From the NCBI RefSeq assembly GCF_000499845.2, contig NC_023759.2:19618644-19682643 (forward strand): a stretch of 64,000 nt of DNA, written 5' to 3'. Source of the DNA: Phaseolus vulgaris. Taxonomy: Eukaryota > Streptophyta > Magnoliopsida > Fabales > Fabaceae. The position numbers and the translations under genes are program-made. The notes below the pieces were generated by a model, which saw nothing but the letters and a program-made list of their open reading frames with translations, did no database searches and had not been told where the DNA came from. Of this stretch, positions 20,191 to 30,991 are shown piece by piece; positions within the stretch are counted from its first letter, which is position 1; each line of letters begins with the position of its first letter.

Positions 20191-22219
20191 AGTTCTACCA
20201 CCAAGTCAACATAAACCTGACCCTTGATAGGTCCTCTTGGCTCATACTGCACATCGAACTCGGACAGCTCGATCGCCCAACGCACCATACGCCCTGCTAC
20301 GTCAGGCTTATGAAAAACCTTACGAATGGGAAGGTCGGTCATCACGATTACACTGAAACTCTAGAAGTAGTGGCGGAGCCTTCGTGCTGTTAATACTACT
20401 GCTAAAGTTGCCCTTTCAATGGCCTGGTAGCGCACCTCGGGTCCCTACAGTACTTTGCTGACGAAATAGATAAGTCTTTGGACGCAGTCTTGCTCCTAGA
20501 CGATGACCGAGCTGATTGCTCGTTCTGTGAAGGCGAAATAGAGGCAGAGGGGGGGTACAAGGCAGTGGCTTACACAGGACCGGAGGGCTGGGCAGGTACT
20601 CTTTTAATTTGAGGAACGATTCCTCACACTCGTTTGTCCACACAAACCTGTTGCTTCTCTTCAAACACTGGAAATAGGGATGCTCCCTATCCCCTCCTGC
20701 TGATACAAACCGGGACAGGGCGAGCATTCGTCCTGTAACCTACTGCACCTCCTTCACCGATGTCGGGCTCCTCATAGCTATAATCGTCGCACACTTCTCA
20801 GGGTTTGCCTCTATTCCCAGCTCGGTGAGGAGGAAACCCAAGAACTTCCCTGCCTCTACCCCAAATACGCACTTTTCGGGGTTTAACTTGAACTTGTGTT
20901 TGGCTATTGTAGTGAATAGCTCCTCTAGGTTGGTGATGTGTTGGTCCTTCTCATGGGAGGTGACAACCATGTCGTCCACGTATGCCTGCACATTTCACCC
21001 TATCATAGAGGTGAACACCCTGTCCATCAATCTCTGGTAGGTCACGTCAGCATTCTTGAGCCCAAAGGGCATCACCTTATAACAGTAAATGGAGTGCTCT
21101 GTCACGAAGGCCGTCTTGCATTCGTCTTTGGGATGCATCCGGATCTGATTATACCCGTAGAAGGCATCCAGAAAACTGAGGAGTCTATAGCCTGGCAACA
21201 GATATGAGTCCTATGGACAGGCCTTGTTTAAATTTGTGAAGTCGACACACATCCTCCACTTTCCACTGGCCTTCTTAACCAACACCACATTCGCTAGCCA
21301 CTCAGGGTACTGTATCTCCCTTAGTAGTCGACACTCAGCAGCTTCTGGGTCTCCTGCCTGATGACCAGACGTCTTTAGTCATTAAACTTCCTCCACCTTT
21401 GGCAGATGGGTCGAGCCTTTGGATCCATGGTGAGACGCTGGCACAAGAAATCAGGGACGATGCCAGGCATGTCTGATGCTGACCATGCGAAGGCGTCCAG
21501 ATGCCGTGCTATCACCTTGGTGATCTGGCCTGGTCTTCTTGGCTTAGACACTTGCCGAGCTTGAACTTCTTTCCCCCGATCTCCCTCTCCAGCACCTCCC
21601 CTGCAGGCTCTAGTCACCTTTTCCGGGCCATCTCAGCTCGGGCGACCCTTTCTCCCCTTTGAGGCTGGCTGGTGACGGAGCACACCCCTCTCTTCGTCTT
21701 TAGGCTATTCTCATAGAACTTTTTCACCGCCTTCTGGTCGGATTTAATGGTAATGACTGCTCCCTCAAGGAAAGGCAGCTTCATCTTCATATGCCTCATC
21801 GAGGATACTGCCCCTATCCTATTCAGGGCAGGTCTTCTTAAAAGGATGTTGTAAGCTGAAGGAGCGTTGACAACGAGGTACCTTATATTAATGGTGCGTG
21901 ATGTGGTGCCGTGTATGAAAGTTGTTCGTAGCTCCACGTGCCCTCTCACTTCCACCTAGTCCCCCGCAAATCCGTATAGGCAGCCATCGTAAGGTCTTAG
22001 CTGGTCAGGCGACAACTGCAACTTGTTGAAGCTCGACTAGAACATTATGTCTGCCGAGCTCCCCTGGTCGATAAGGACTCGGTGTACCCTTCTCCCTACC
22101 ATCACCATTGAGATCACCACCGGGTCATTATCGTGTGGGACCACATCTTGTAGATCAGCCTTTGTGAAGTAGAGATTAGGCTCTAGGGACTGGTTAGGCT
22201 CCTGTGCTTCCACTACCAT
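20191..22219 (-). pseudogene. Element B protease, RT and first RNase H
   Basis: On minus, from 22219: PHDNDPVVIS and VLIDQGSSADIMF (protease D-Q-G-S), NAPSAYNILL, FAWSASDMPG, RT pieces with FLDAFYGYNQI and AYVDDMVVTS, QKVF/DVAGRM of the RNase H and EPRGPIKGQ. It aligns throughout with the pol of A. At least seven frame breaks or stops, so it is dead. Confidence 0.88.
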
Positions 22220-22680
22220 TACTTCTCTAGCGTACTTCTTTCACTGGGAGGCAGTACACCCTCCTCCTGAAAAACCCCCAGAGATCGTGTTGACCTCCCC
22301 ATGGACTGGTACCTCATACCTCTGATCTCCTGCTGGGGCTACTGACATCGGGGCTTCCTGATTTTCTTATAAGTATTCCTTCAGAAAACCATCCCTCACC
22401 AACTCATTCAATTGGTTTCCGAGTGCCAAGCAGTTGCGCATGTTGTAGCTAAAGGCTTAGTGGAATTCACACCAAAGTCTTTTAGGGGCTCTCCCTGGTA
22501 CAATTTCACATCAAAGAGGTCGAAAGAGATGGGGGTGGAGCTCGATTGACAATGAACTATTCCCTGAACAATGTTGAGAACTAATCAAATGAAGTGACGT
22601 GTCCATTGGGGAGATTGATGAATCAGTCCGTGTTGTGCTTGAGAATGTTCCCATAAACAGCTTGTAGTGCATAACGTTAG
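22220..22680 (-). pseudogene. Element B gag, internally deleted
   Basis: On minus, a capsid piece (LPNGHVTSF, then IVNRAPPISFDLFDVKLYQGES; 22680-22490) is joined directly to the C-terminal knuckle region (WCEFH...CLALGNQLNELVRDGF). About 170 codons present in A gag between these points are missing. The 5' end of gag is cut by element D at 22680. Confidence 0.75.
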
Positions 22681-23831
22681 TGTTAGAAATATAAGGCTGA
22701 ACAAGAGGGGGGGTGAATTGTTTAGTGAAAGATGTTTGCAAAGGATTGATTAAGAATGAGCCTTTAATGAATTACAGAAAGGAATATCAGAGCAGCCAAC
22801 GAAAACGAACAATTAAAACAGTTGACAAAAAAACAATCGATTAATATTTCGATATAACCGGTTGTTTTTAGCACAAAGGCAAAAGAAAGTATAACAGTTT
22901 GCAAAGCAAGAATATCAATCGGTTGAAATAAAGAAATAACCGGTTGTTTATGACAACAGAGCAAATATCAAACAGTTATTAAAGAGATAGAGATAGAGAG
23001 ATTTACACACAAGGTTTATACTAGTTCACTAAATCCCAGAGCTACATCCAGTCCTCAGTCAAACCGCTGAGTATTTCACTATGTAACAAATCACAGATTA
23101 CAACTTACACAACCACAAAGAGGTGACTTTGAATCCCACAAAGCCTACTCACCCTCTTTGCACCAGCACACACCTCAAGCCAGAATCACACTGACTTTAC
23201 AGGATTTTACATACACTTTTTCAATATCAAAATTTAATTACAAGAAACTAAGTAAGAGCAGATTACTCCTGACTTCAGGAAATCACAGGGCTCCTAGAAT
23301 CACTTCTTGAACACTTGCAAACCCTCTAAGAAATCTTGCAAAAACTCTTTTAAAACTTCTCTCTCAAATCAGATTTTAAATCTTTCTCAATCATTACTTA
23401 GAAGGATGAGGGAGAACACATTTTATAGCTCTTAGATATGACCGTTATAGTCAGGTAATCACGAGCCAAAAACAGTTTGAAAAGCCAACAAGAACAGGTT
23501 AAACTAATTTTTGAAAAGCTGTTAAGGATACAACAATCAATCGATTGAAATCTCAAAATAACCGGTTGAATGGTAAGTCTGTTGGTCAACCAAGTCAAAG
23601 TTAGTTAAAAAAACTCTCAAACATGCTATGTGTCAAATAACCAATCGGTTGTTTATCACTTAGCTTTGAAAAACTTATTTTCTTTTTCAAACAAGATTGC
23701 TCTGGCTAAGCTAAGTTTTTCAAGAGTGATATAACACAAAATCTAAACACTAAAAACTAAACCCAAACAGCAGCAACACAACATCCAAGCATCTTCACAT
23801 ATTTGGGGTCATCAAAGCCTTATGTTCAATA
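22681..23831 (-). repeat. Element D 3' LTR
   Basis: It begins TGTTAGAAAT and ends TTCAATA (expected CA end changed to TA). It contains the near-palindrome doublets at 22831/22852, 22913/22934 and 23535/23556 and a single motif at 23639. Diverged relative of S1-S4. Confidence 0.75.
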
Positions 23832-23845
23832 TTCTCCCCCTATTT
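23832..23845 (-). other. Polypurine tract of element D
   Basis: Minus strand AAATAGGGGGAGAA directly precedes the LTR. It shows that element sense is minus, and by homology orients S1-S4. Confidence 0.75.
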
Positions 23846-24262
23846 GATGAAGACAAATCCCTGGTTGCTTTGGGATGGTTGTTTAGAACTTTGTCACCAC
23901 CTGCAATCACAAATAAAAGCAGAAAAGCACAGAGTATTTGTTTCTAGAAATAACAGAGCACCATTAAACAATTTTCACAATCAAACTAGAGTGAAAACCA
24001 AACCATAGGTGTAGCAGCAGAAGAACAATCGGTTAAATCGCAGGATTAACCGGTTAAAACTATCAGAGCAGTAACTTTTATCAAATGTAGTGATTAAAGC
24101 AAAATAAGTGTGCAAATAATAGATGATTACAGCCCAAAATCATAAAAGCTATTTCTCCCCCGATTTGTCTTCACAAATACACACAAGGAACGATTAAAAA
24201 CAGGATAAAGAAAAGATAAATTGTTCATAGAAAAAGGCCATTTAAAAGAAAATTCTCTAGCC

Positions 24263-24360
24263 TTAGTCTTCTTTCCCATATTGTAGCTCAAAAAGTTGAT
24301 TCTGTACAGTTTCAATTTGCTCATCCAGGTTCAGGAAACGTGCATCCATACCCTGGAATC
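24263..24360 (-). pseudogene. Element D downstream ORF, C-terminal coiled coil
   Basis: 32 codons reading FDERFQGMDARFLNLDEQIE, then a Q/L-rich heptad stretch, ending at TAA (24265-24263). It lies between pol and the 3' LTR, where SIRE-like elements carry an extra (env-like) ORF. Truncated at 24360. Function unknown. Confidence 0.4.
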
Positions 24361-24900
24361 TCTCATCAAATCTCTATGTTCAGACAAGGAGCAGAGGATT
24401 TTTTTTGTGAGACATGGGAAAGATTCAAGATGATATTGAGAAAATGCCCAACTCATGAGTTTGAAGACATTGCTCAATTGAGCATATTCATTAATGGTCT
24501 CAAATCTGATATGAAGATGCTCTGAGATGCTGTAGCTGGTGGAACAATGATGACTCTTGATGCAAAACAAGCAATGAGGATTATTAAAGCATTGACATCA
24601 GCGGATTCTCAAGACCAGTATGATGGACGAAGTACTCAGAAGAAAGGATGGAGGGAAGATACACTATTGGCTCAAAATCAAATTTTGACACAGCAGATTG
24701 AGCAGTTAACCACACAAATGGCGAAATTGCCTCAACAATTGCATGCTACTCAAAGTCAAAATCAAGAATTAAGGTGCAAACTGCATGGAGGTGAGCATTC
24801 CAGTGAGCAATGTGCTTACCAAAATATTTCTTCTGAAAAAAAGTGTTTTACATGGAAGATCAAGGAAAGTAAGGAACTTTTCAACAACTCCAACTATTAG
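24361..24900 (+). pseudogene. Athila-like gag, 5'-truncated
   Basis: It starts inside the capsid domain (ISMFRQGAEDFF, ETWERFKMILRKCP), has a TGA in the former MLRDA stretch at about 24523, continues with AKQAMRIIKAL, a Gln-rich coiled coil and a half knuckle (CKLHGGEHSSEQC). Confidence 0.75.
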
Positions 24901-25276
24901 ATCCTGTGTCCTAAGAGAGAATGAGCAAAATGGAAGATTTTATGGAAAAATCTACACACCATGTTGGTTGTGCAAAAGAACGTTGAGAATCTGGAGACAC
25001 AAATTAAGCAACTTACACAAGAGTTGAGGGAACTCAAGGAGAAATGTAATTCAATCACTACTAGAAGTGGAGTAGTTATAGGAAAGGGGATTGGTGATAA
25101 TATACAAAGTAAGGAAAGAGACATAGAAAGTGAGGAAGAGAGAAAAAGTAAGGAAAGAAAAATTTTGAGGGAAGAGAAAAAAGAAGAAGAAGAAAAAAAC
25201 CAAAAGTGAAGAGGGAGAAGAGAAAGAAAAAAATGAGAGGGTACAGGAAGAAAAGAAAAAAAAAAGGAAAAAGAGA
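24901..25276 (+). pseudogene. Athila-like gag-protease linker
   Basis: Lys/Glu-rich, strongly A-biased sequence containing the Athila-type NSITTRSG motif in frame (about 25050-25072). No intact frame. Confidence 0.5.
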
Positions 25277-26026
25277 ATGAAAAAAATTAGTGTTCCAATT
25301 GTAGATTTACCTTATCCACATGCTCACTTCAGAAAGAATATAGAAGGACAGTTTATCAGATTCTATGAAATTCTAAAACAACTAGAGATAAGTATTTTGT
25401 CCACTGAAGGTTTGGAACAAATGCTTACTTATGCCAGATTTATGAAGGATTTGTTGACCAAGAAGAGAAGATTAAAAGAACAAGGAATTGTGGAGCTAGA
25501 AGCCAGATGTAGTGCCATTATTAAAAAATCATTGTCACAAAAATCTACAGATCCGGAGAGTTGTACTTTGCTAGTCACAATAGGATATTTTATAGTGGCC
25601 AAAGCATTACTAGATCTTAGGGCAAGCATAAATCTGATGCCACTATCTATGTTGAAGAAAATTGGGGATGTTAAAATTCTGCCTACAAGGATGACATTGC
25701 AATTAGCTGACAGATCAATAAAATATCCAAATGGGATAGTAGAAGATCTTTTGGTGAAGGTAGACAAATTTTACTTCCCAGTTGATTTTGTGATCATGGA
25801 CATAGAGGAAGAAGTCGAAGTACCTCTCATTCTTAGACGCCTATTTATGAAGATTGCAAAAATTATGATTGACGTGGATGAAGGAAAATTGAAGGTTCGA
25901 GTGCAGGATGAAGAAGTTAGCTTTGATGTATTTGAAGCAATGAAACATTCGATTGATCAGAAGGATATTTTAGGATGGATGCACTGGATGAACTATATTT
26001 GGAAAATCACAGAAAAATATTTATAG
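25277..26026 (+). pseudogene. Athila-like protease region
   Basis: 249 open codons with LPYPHAHFRKN at the start, LLDLRASINLMPLSML at the active site and LQLADRSIKYPNG after it. The family motif is D-L-G-A; here the Gly is Arg (DLRA), which should kill catalysis. The family's usual LGRPFL is LRRLFM here. Confidence 0.75.
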
Positions 26027-27180
26027 ATGATTCATTGATGAAAACAAATGATAATGAAAATTGTGAGGAATGGAAGGATAAGGAAGTCAAGGAATGTTTG
26101 CTTGAGCCGGGAAAGGAAAAAGAAGTTCAACAAGGGATTTTTGATGAATTAGAACTGAACAAAGCCAACACCCCTCAGAAAATAGAGATGAAATCGTTGC
26201 CAACACATTTGAAATATGTTTTTCTTGAAGAAAATGGGGAGAAGCCAATTATCATAAGCATCCATTTATCCAAAGAGGAAGAACAAAAGGTGATAAAAGT
26301 GTTGAAGGTAAATAAAGAAGCTATAGGATGGACATTTGTTGACTTGAAAGGTATAACCCATCATATTGCATGCATAAAATTCACATGGAGCAAGATTTCA
26401 AACCTGTGGCTCAACCACCAAGGCGGTTAAATCCTTCCATGAAGGAGGTTGTTAGAAATGAGGTACAAAAGAATTTAGAAGCAGGAATGATTTATCCCAT
26501 TTTAGACAGTGTGCGGGTTAGTCCAGTATAGGTACCTAAGGAATGAGGTATGACATATATTTATAACAAAAACAATGAATTAATTTCTATAAGAACTGTT
26601 ACAGGATGGAGGATGTGCATTGACTATAAGAAACTGAATCAAGCTACGTGGAAAGATCATTATCCATTACCTTTTATGGTCAAATGTTGGAAAGATTGGT
26701 AGATAAAGCATATTATTGTTTTTTGGATGGTTATTTTGGATATCATCAAATTGTGGTTGATCCATAATATCATGAGAAGACAACATTTACTTTCCCATTT
26801 GGCGTTTTTGTTTAACAGAAAAAGCTATTTGGTTTATGTAATGCCCCATCAACTTTCCAAAGGTGTATGTTTGTTATTTTCGCATATATGATTGAGAAAT
26901 GCATTGAAGTTTTTATGGATGACTTTTCTGTGTTTGGATCTTCTTTTGATGATTGTTTAACTAATCTTGATCTCGTACTGAAGCGATGTGTGGAGACAAA
27001 TCTTGTGCTAAATTGGGAGAAATGTCATTTCTTTGTCACTGAAGGAATTGTCTTAGGCCATAAAATTTCTCATAAAGGGCTGGAGGTACATAAAGCAAAA
27101 GTTGAAGTCATTGAAGTTACCTCCACCAGTCAACATCAAAGGAATTAGAAGTTTTCTAGGGCATGCTAGATTTTAGAAAA
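26027..27180 (+). pseudogene. Athila-like reverse transcriptase
   Basis: A linker (to 26430) is followed by RLNPSMKEVVRNEVQKNL, YKKLNQAT, DHYPLPF, the finger-palm region in several frames and FMDDFSVFG (the Y/F-x-DD box). In-frame TAG/TGA codons occur at 26529-26545 and 26760-26830. Confidence 0.75.
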
Positions 27181-27845
27181 GATTTATTAATGATTTCTCC
27201 AAGATTTCAAAGCCCTTATGCAACCTTCTCAATAAGAATACTCCTTTTAAATTTGATGATAATTGTTTAGCTGCTTTTAATATCTTGAAAGAAAAACTCA
27301 TTTATGCACCTATCTTATCTGTTCCTGATTGGAAACTTAATTTTGAGATAATGTGTGATGCTAGTGATTATGCAGTAGGAGCAGTCTTAGGACAAAGGAA
27401 AGAAAGAATTTTTCAAATAATACACTATGTAAGTAAATTTTTGAATGAAACTCAAAGTAATTACACCACAACAGAAAAAGAATTACTGGCTATAGTATAT
27501 GCACTTGAGAAATTTCGATCTTATTTGATAGGTTCTAAATTCATTGTTTTCACTGATCATGTTGCAATAAAATATTTATTGAATAAAGCAGATTCTAAGC
27601 CAAGGCTTATACGATGGATACTTTTGTTGCAGGAATTTGATTTGGAGATCAAAGATAAGAAAGGATGTGAGAACAATGTAGCAAATCATTTATCAAGACT
27701 AACAAATGATGAGGTAACCACATTGGAGCCTGAAGTTCTTGCTGAATTTCTAGATGAGAAGCTACTGATAATCAAAGAGAGGCCATGGTTTGCATACATG
27801 GCCAATTTTAAAGCTACTAGAACAATCTCGAAGAATTTGGACTGA
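27181..27845 (+). pseudogene. Athila-like RNase H
   Basis: 187 open codons from 27285. [18 protein letters not shown] keeps the catalytic Asp, followed by [31 protein letters not shown] and NVANHLSRL. The best preserved piece of this element. Confidence 0.8.
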
Positions 27846-28755
27846 CATCAAAGAAGAAATTTTTTTAAGGATGCCAATGATTATGTGTAGGATGATCCTC
27901 ATTTGTTTAAAATTGGTGCAGATAATTTGCTGAGAATATGTGTTTCTTCAGATGAAGCCAACAAGTTATATGGAAATGCCATAATTCAACATATGGAGGA
28001 CATTTTAATGGGGGAAAGACAGCTGCAAAAATTCTTCAATCAGGTTATTTCTGGCCTTTTTTGTTTGAAGATACACATGCATTAGTACAAAGATGTGACA
28101 GGTGCCAAAGGACAAGAAGCATTTCTAGAAGACATAAGATGCCATTACAAAATATTCAAGAAATTGAGGTTTTTGATTGTTGGGGCATTGATTTTATAGG
28201 ACCTTTGCCATCTTCTTTTTCAAATGAATATATACTAGTGGCAGTTGAGTATGTTACTAGATGGGTGGAAGCAATTCTAGCACAACATGCAGATTCCAAG
28301 AGAGTCATTAAATTTCTTAAAAGGATTTTTTTTTTGCATATTTAGCACTCCAAGAGTATTGATAAGTGACGGTGGATCTCATTTTTGTAATATCAAGTTG
28401 AAGAAAGTGTTAGAGCATTATAGGGTTAGTAATAAAGTAGCATTAGCCTACCACCCACAAACGAATGACAAGTAGAAGTTTCTAATAGAGAAATCAAGAA
28501 AATATTAGAGAAAACACTGGTTGCATCAAGGAAAGATTGGTCAATGAAACTTGATGAAGCTTTGTGGGCGTATAGAACGACATTTAAAATGCCTACTGGC
28601 CTTTCCCCATTTCAGCTTATTTACGAGAAAGTTTGTCATCTTCCGATAGAATTGGAGCATAAAGCATATTGGGCATTAAAAAAATTAAATGTAGATGCCG
28701 AAGCAGTAGGGGAAAGAGAAAACTTCAAATCCAAGAACTTGAAGAGATGAGGTTA
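27846..28755 (+). pseudogene. Athila-like integrase
   Basis: The zinc-binding half has CDRCQRT; the core has WGIDFIGPLP, VLISDGGSHF and HPQTND (then TAG where Gly-Gln is expected) and later [19 protein letters not shown]. Frameshifts lie near 28065, 28340 and 28720. It ends at ELEEMRL, cut by the F LTR fragment. Confidence 0.8.
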
Positions 28756-29170
28756 AGCTCTCAAGTGGTGGCCAACACACTCATCTTGGAGCACATCACC
28801 CTTCAAGTGGCGTGACATTTCTCACCCACAATCATAAGCTTTCTCATTCCATTTAATGTTTGTCTCTTAGTTTCTCTTCTTTGTTGCTCTTGGGTTTCAC
28901 TCATAATCATGAGTATGGTGCATCATTTGGGAGGCTATGGCCACCATTGATGTTACCTTGTGCTTATTTTCAATTCCGCATTTCATCTCATTCTCACCAT
29001 ATTTTGTTTTTCTTCTTTGCCTCTATGAAGTGAACCTTCACACTTACTTAACCTTTTGGTTAAGTTCGTGTCCAGTGGGAATCTTCCTTAGGTCCTCACC
29101 TCTAATTGTTAAAATTTCAACCTTAAGTAAAAGTGTCACTATGAAAACATCTAAAAATCAACTCACATCA
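28756..29170 (+). repeat. F-family LTR fragment (3' half)
   Basis: It matches the second half of the F LTRs from GCTCTCAAGTGGTGGCC to the LTR end ATCAACTCACATCA. The 5' half is missing, so it is a deletion remnant. Confidence 0.75.
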
Positions 29171-29851
29171 ACTAGGAAAGACTATCTTAACACATCCTGT
29201 TCCAGAAGAGAGTTTAAAAGGGAGGATTACCCCTCCAAATCCAGGTATGAAGGGTCCCAAGAGGATGAAAAGGAAAGAAAAATAGGAAACTGTTTTTCTG
29301 GAGCTGAACTAGATATTGATAACATTTTCCCTTCAATTACAAAACCTTGTGAGGATGTGCTTGAAGAGAAATTTGTGTCTGGAGCCGAACCAGATATAGA
29401 TATAAATGGTTCCTCCACAGGAAATGAAGATTTATGGTTGATTGCAAAGGAAGAAGAAGAGGAAACCCAAAAGGAAAAGGAGTCTCTTATGACACCCCCT
29501 ACAAGCATAAAAGAATCCTTAAAAGGGGATTGAAATACTTTGAACTCTTCTTTTCAATTATATAATACTCATTCTTCTTCACAAAAATCTCAAATACAAC
29601 ACTTTGCGACGTTGTTGCCTAGCTTGGGCAATAAACAACACAAAGTGAACAAAAATATTTTTGATAAAAGCCTTATGTTTTACTTTCAAATTTTTTATAA
29701 AAGGTTTTATTTCTGTTCTGTTTTATTTTCTTTTAATAAAGAAAATTAACTAATATTTGTTTGATGTCTATTGTAGAATGACATGGCCAAAGGTTGGTGT
29801 CATTAAGCATCATTCAGATCTGAGGACAAATCCTTTTCAAGAGGGAGGGAA
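29171..29851 (+). other. Unassigned retroelement 3' internal region
   Basis: No recognised domain. An acidic Lys/Glu-rich open stretch (29137-29533) is low complexity. It holds a strong hairpin (29600-29647) and ends in a purine tract GAGGGAGGGA (29841-29850) next to a TG start. It could be the 3' part of the Athila-like element, separated from it by the F fragment. Confidence 0.45.
29600..29647. other. Hairpin
   Basis: CACTTTG pairs with CAAAGTG, and GTTGTTGCC with GGCAATAAAC (one bulge), around a 6-7 nt loop. Confidence 0.55.
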
Positions 29852-30036
29852 TGATGAAAATCATCCAGCCTCACAACATTCGGCTAAGAAGATTGGAAGC
29901 AGAAAAATGAGCTCCTCATCTCAGGGACAATTAATTGTTGTCTGCTCCTCCATTTTTTATTTAATTTAATAAACATTGTACAAAGTAATATAGGGTTTAT
30001 TTTGGGCTTGTATTTCGGCCATTGTCTTGGGCCATG
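29852..30036 (+). repeat. Possible LTR start after a polypurine tract
   Basis: TGATGAAAATC follows GAGGGAGGGAA. Only 185 bp remain before the inverted F LTR starts at 30037. No partner LTR found. Confidence 0.35.
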
Positions 30037-30825
30037 TGATGTGAGTTGATTTTAGATGATTCCATTTTAGATATGACACTTTACTTAGGATTGAGTTTTT
30101 TTATCAATTATATGGTGAGAACCCAAAGAAGATCCCCACTGGACACGAACTTAACCAAGTGTTTAAGTAAGTGTGAAGGTAAACTTCTAAAGTGCAAAGG
30201 AAAGATAGAAGTATATGGTGATTGATGATGAAGGGACAAAATTAAATGAACATGGAAGGAAACATAAAAGCATGATGGAAAGCAAATTGACAATGGAGGA
30301 AAATAAGAACATAAGAACAAAAGGATAAATGGAGTAATGGAAAAAAGGAAGAAATAAAGGAAGGAAAATGCTTATGTGATGGAAGAGAGTTGGACTTGCC
30401 ACTTGCAGTGTGGTTTTCCTCCAAGAAAAGTGTTGATGGCCGTCACTTGAGAGCTCTCAAATCACTCAAGATGAGACCTAATGCTAAGAGGAAACAAGTC
30501 TCACAAACACCTCACACAAATTGTGCAGAGTAACTTTTCTATTCAAATTCAACATGAAAAATACAAGGAGCATGACACCCTATTTATAAGAGATGGCACC
30601 TTGGAAAACAAGAAGCTAGGGTAGGATGACAAACTTAAAAATGGAGCTGCCTTTAGGGTTTGACTAAGTCAATACCACACCTTAGGATAGTTCTTCTAGA
30701 AACTAGGTCAAAAACAAGCTAAAGTGATAAGCACACCTCCCCTATTATGCTATATGAACCTACTGTAGCCTATCTTTCTATTTGGACCTTTAGAGTGAGC
30801 CCAATTTATTTGCAACTTGTTTATA
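30037..30825 (-). repeat. F-family LTR, inverted, 5'-truncated
   Basis: Reverse complement of the F LTR from its end (TGATGTGAGTTGATT on plus) to the AACAAGTTG...TAAATTG region near its start. It forms an inverted pair with 31160-31952. Confidence 0.8.
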
Positions 30826-30991
30826 AGTTACCATAGCTCTCAAAGGTCTAAGTTTCCTACCTCTTCAAAAAGCCAAAATGAGGAAGAATGTGAGTTACCA
30901 CGTGAGGGAGACTTGTTAGTGATAAGGCGCATGCTTGGTAAAATTCAAAAACCTTTTGATGAAAGTCAAAGGGAAAATATATTTTACACAA
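30826..30991 (+). repeat. F-family internal fragment
   Basis: It matches 34018-34170 of F1 (ACCATAGCTCTCAAAGGTCT onward, the linker before protease). It joins the following LTR with no polypurine tract, so a deletion brought them together. Confidence 0.75.

Larger units (their letters stand above)
3810..22680 (-). mobile_element. Tat element B, old and split by four insertions
   Basis: The pieces on the minus strand read in order: gag (22680-22220), protease/RT (22219-20191), RNase H and integrase (19041-17555), integrase C-terminus (5392-5028), a conserved post-pol block, a 54-bp tandem repeat (4546-4918) and the antisense ORF 3' end (3814-4313). It is interrupted by T1 (left), A (5393-17554), S1 (19042-20190) and D (right). 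Coding sequence continues across each break: MIPVE on one side of A and IQESSPRF on the other, and VVEL/SST across S1. The frame has many stops and shifts. No B LTR is visible; both lie outside or were lost. Confidence 0.85.
22681..24360 (-). mobile_element. D: 3' end of a SIRE/Maximus-like copia element
   Basis: A 3' LTR (23831-22681), a polypurine tract (23845-23832) and about 515 bp of 3' internal sequence on the minus strand. The internal part ends in a short coiled-coil C-terminus. The rest of the element is gone: the sequence switches to an Athila-like gag at about 24361. It entered B gag at 22680/22681. Family assignment rests on LTR style and the downstream coiled-coil ORF, so it is tentative; the LTR/PPT structure is clear. 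Confidence 0.7.
24361..28755 (+). mobile_element. Athila-like Ty3/gypsy element, degenerate, both ends lost
   Basis: Plus-strand order: gag C-terminal half, protease, RT, RNase H, integrase. The protease (LQLADRSIKYP, VDKFYFPVDFVIMD) and RT (TVTGWRMCIDYKKLNQAT) follow Athila consensus. There are many stops and shifts. The 5' end is fused to element D; the 3' end stops in the integrase tail at an F-family LTR fragment. It is among the oldest sequences in the window. Confidence 0.85.

Noticed and set aside
28937..29533. 198-codon host protein
   Set aside because: The first part lies in an F LTR fragment and the rest is low-complexity acidic sequence in a retroelement remnant.
30108..30424. Small hydrophobic proteins on minus (also 31520-31882 and 44490-44735 on plus)
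   Set aside because: Overlapping frames in T-rich F LTR sequence; no codon-level conservation between copies.
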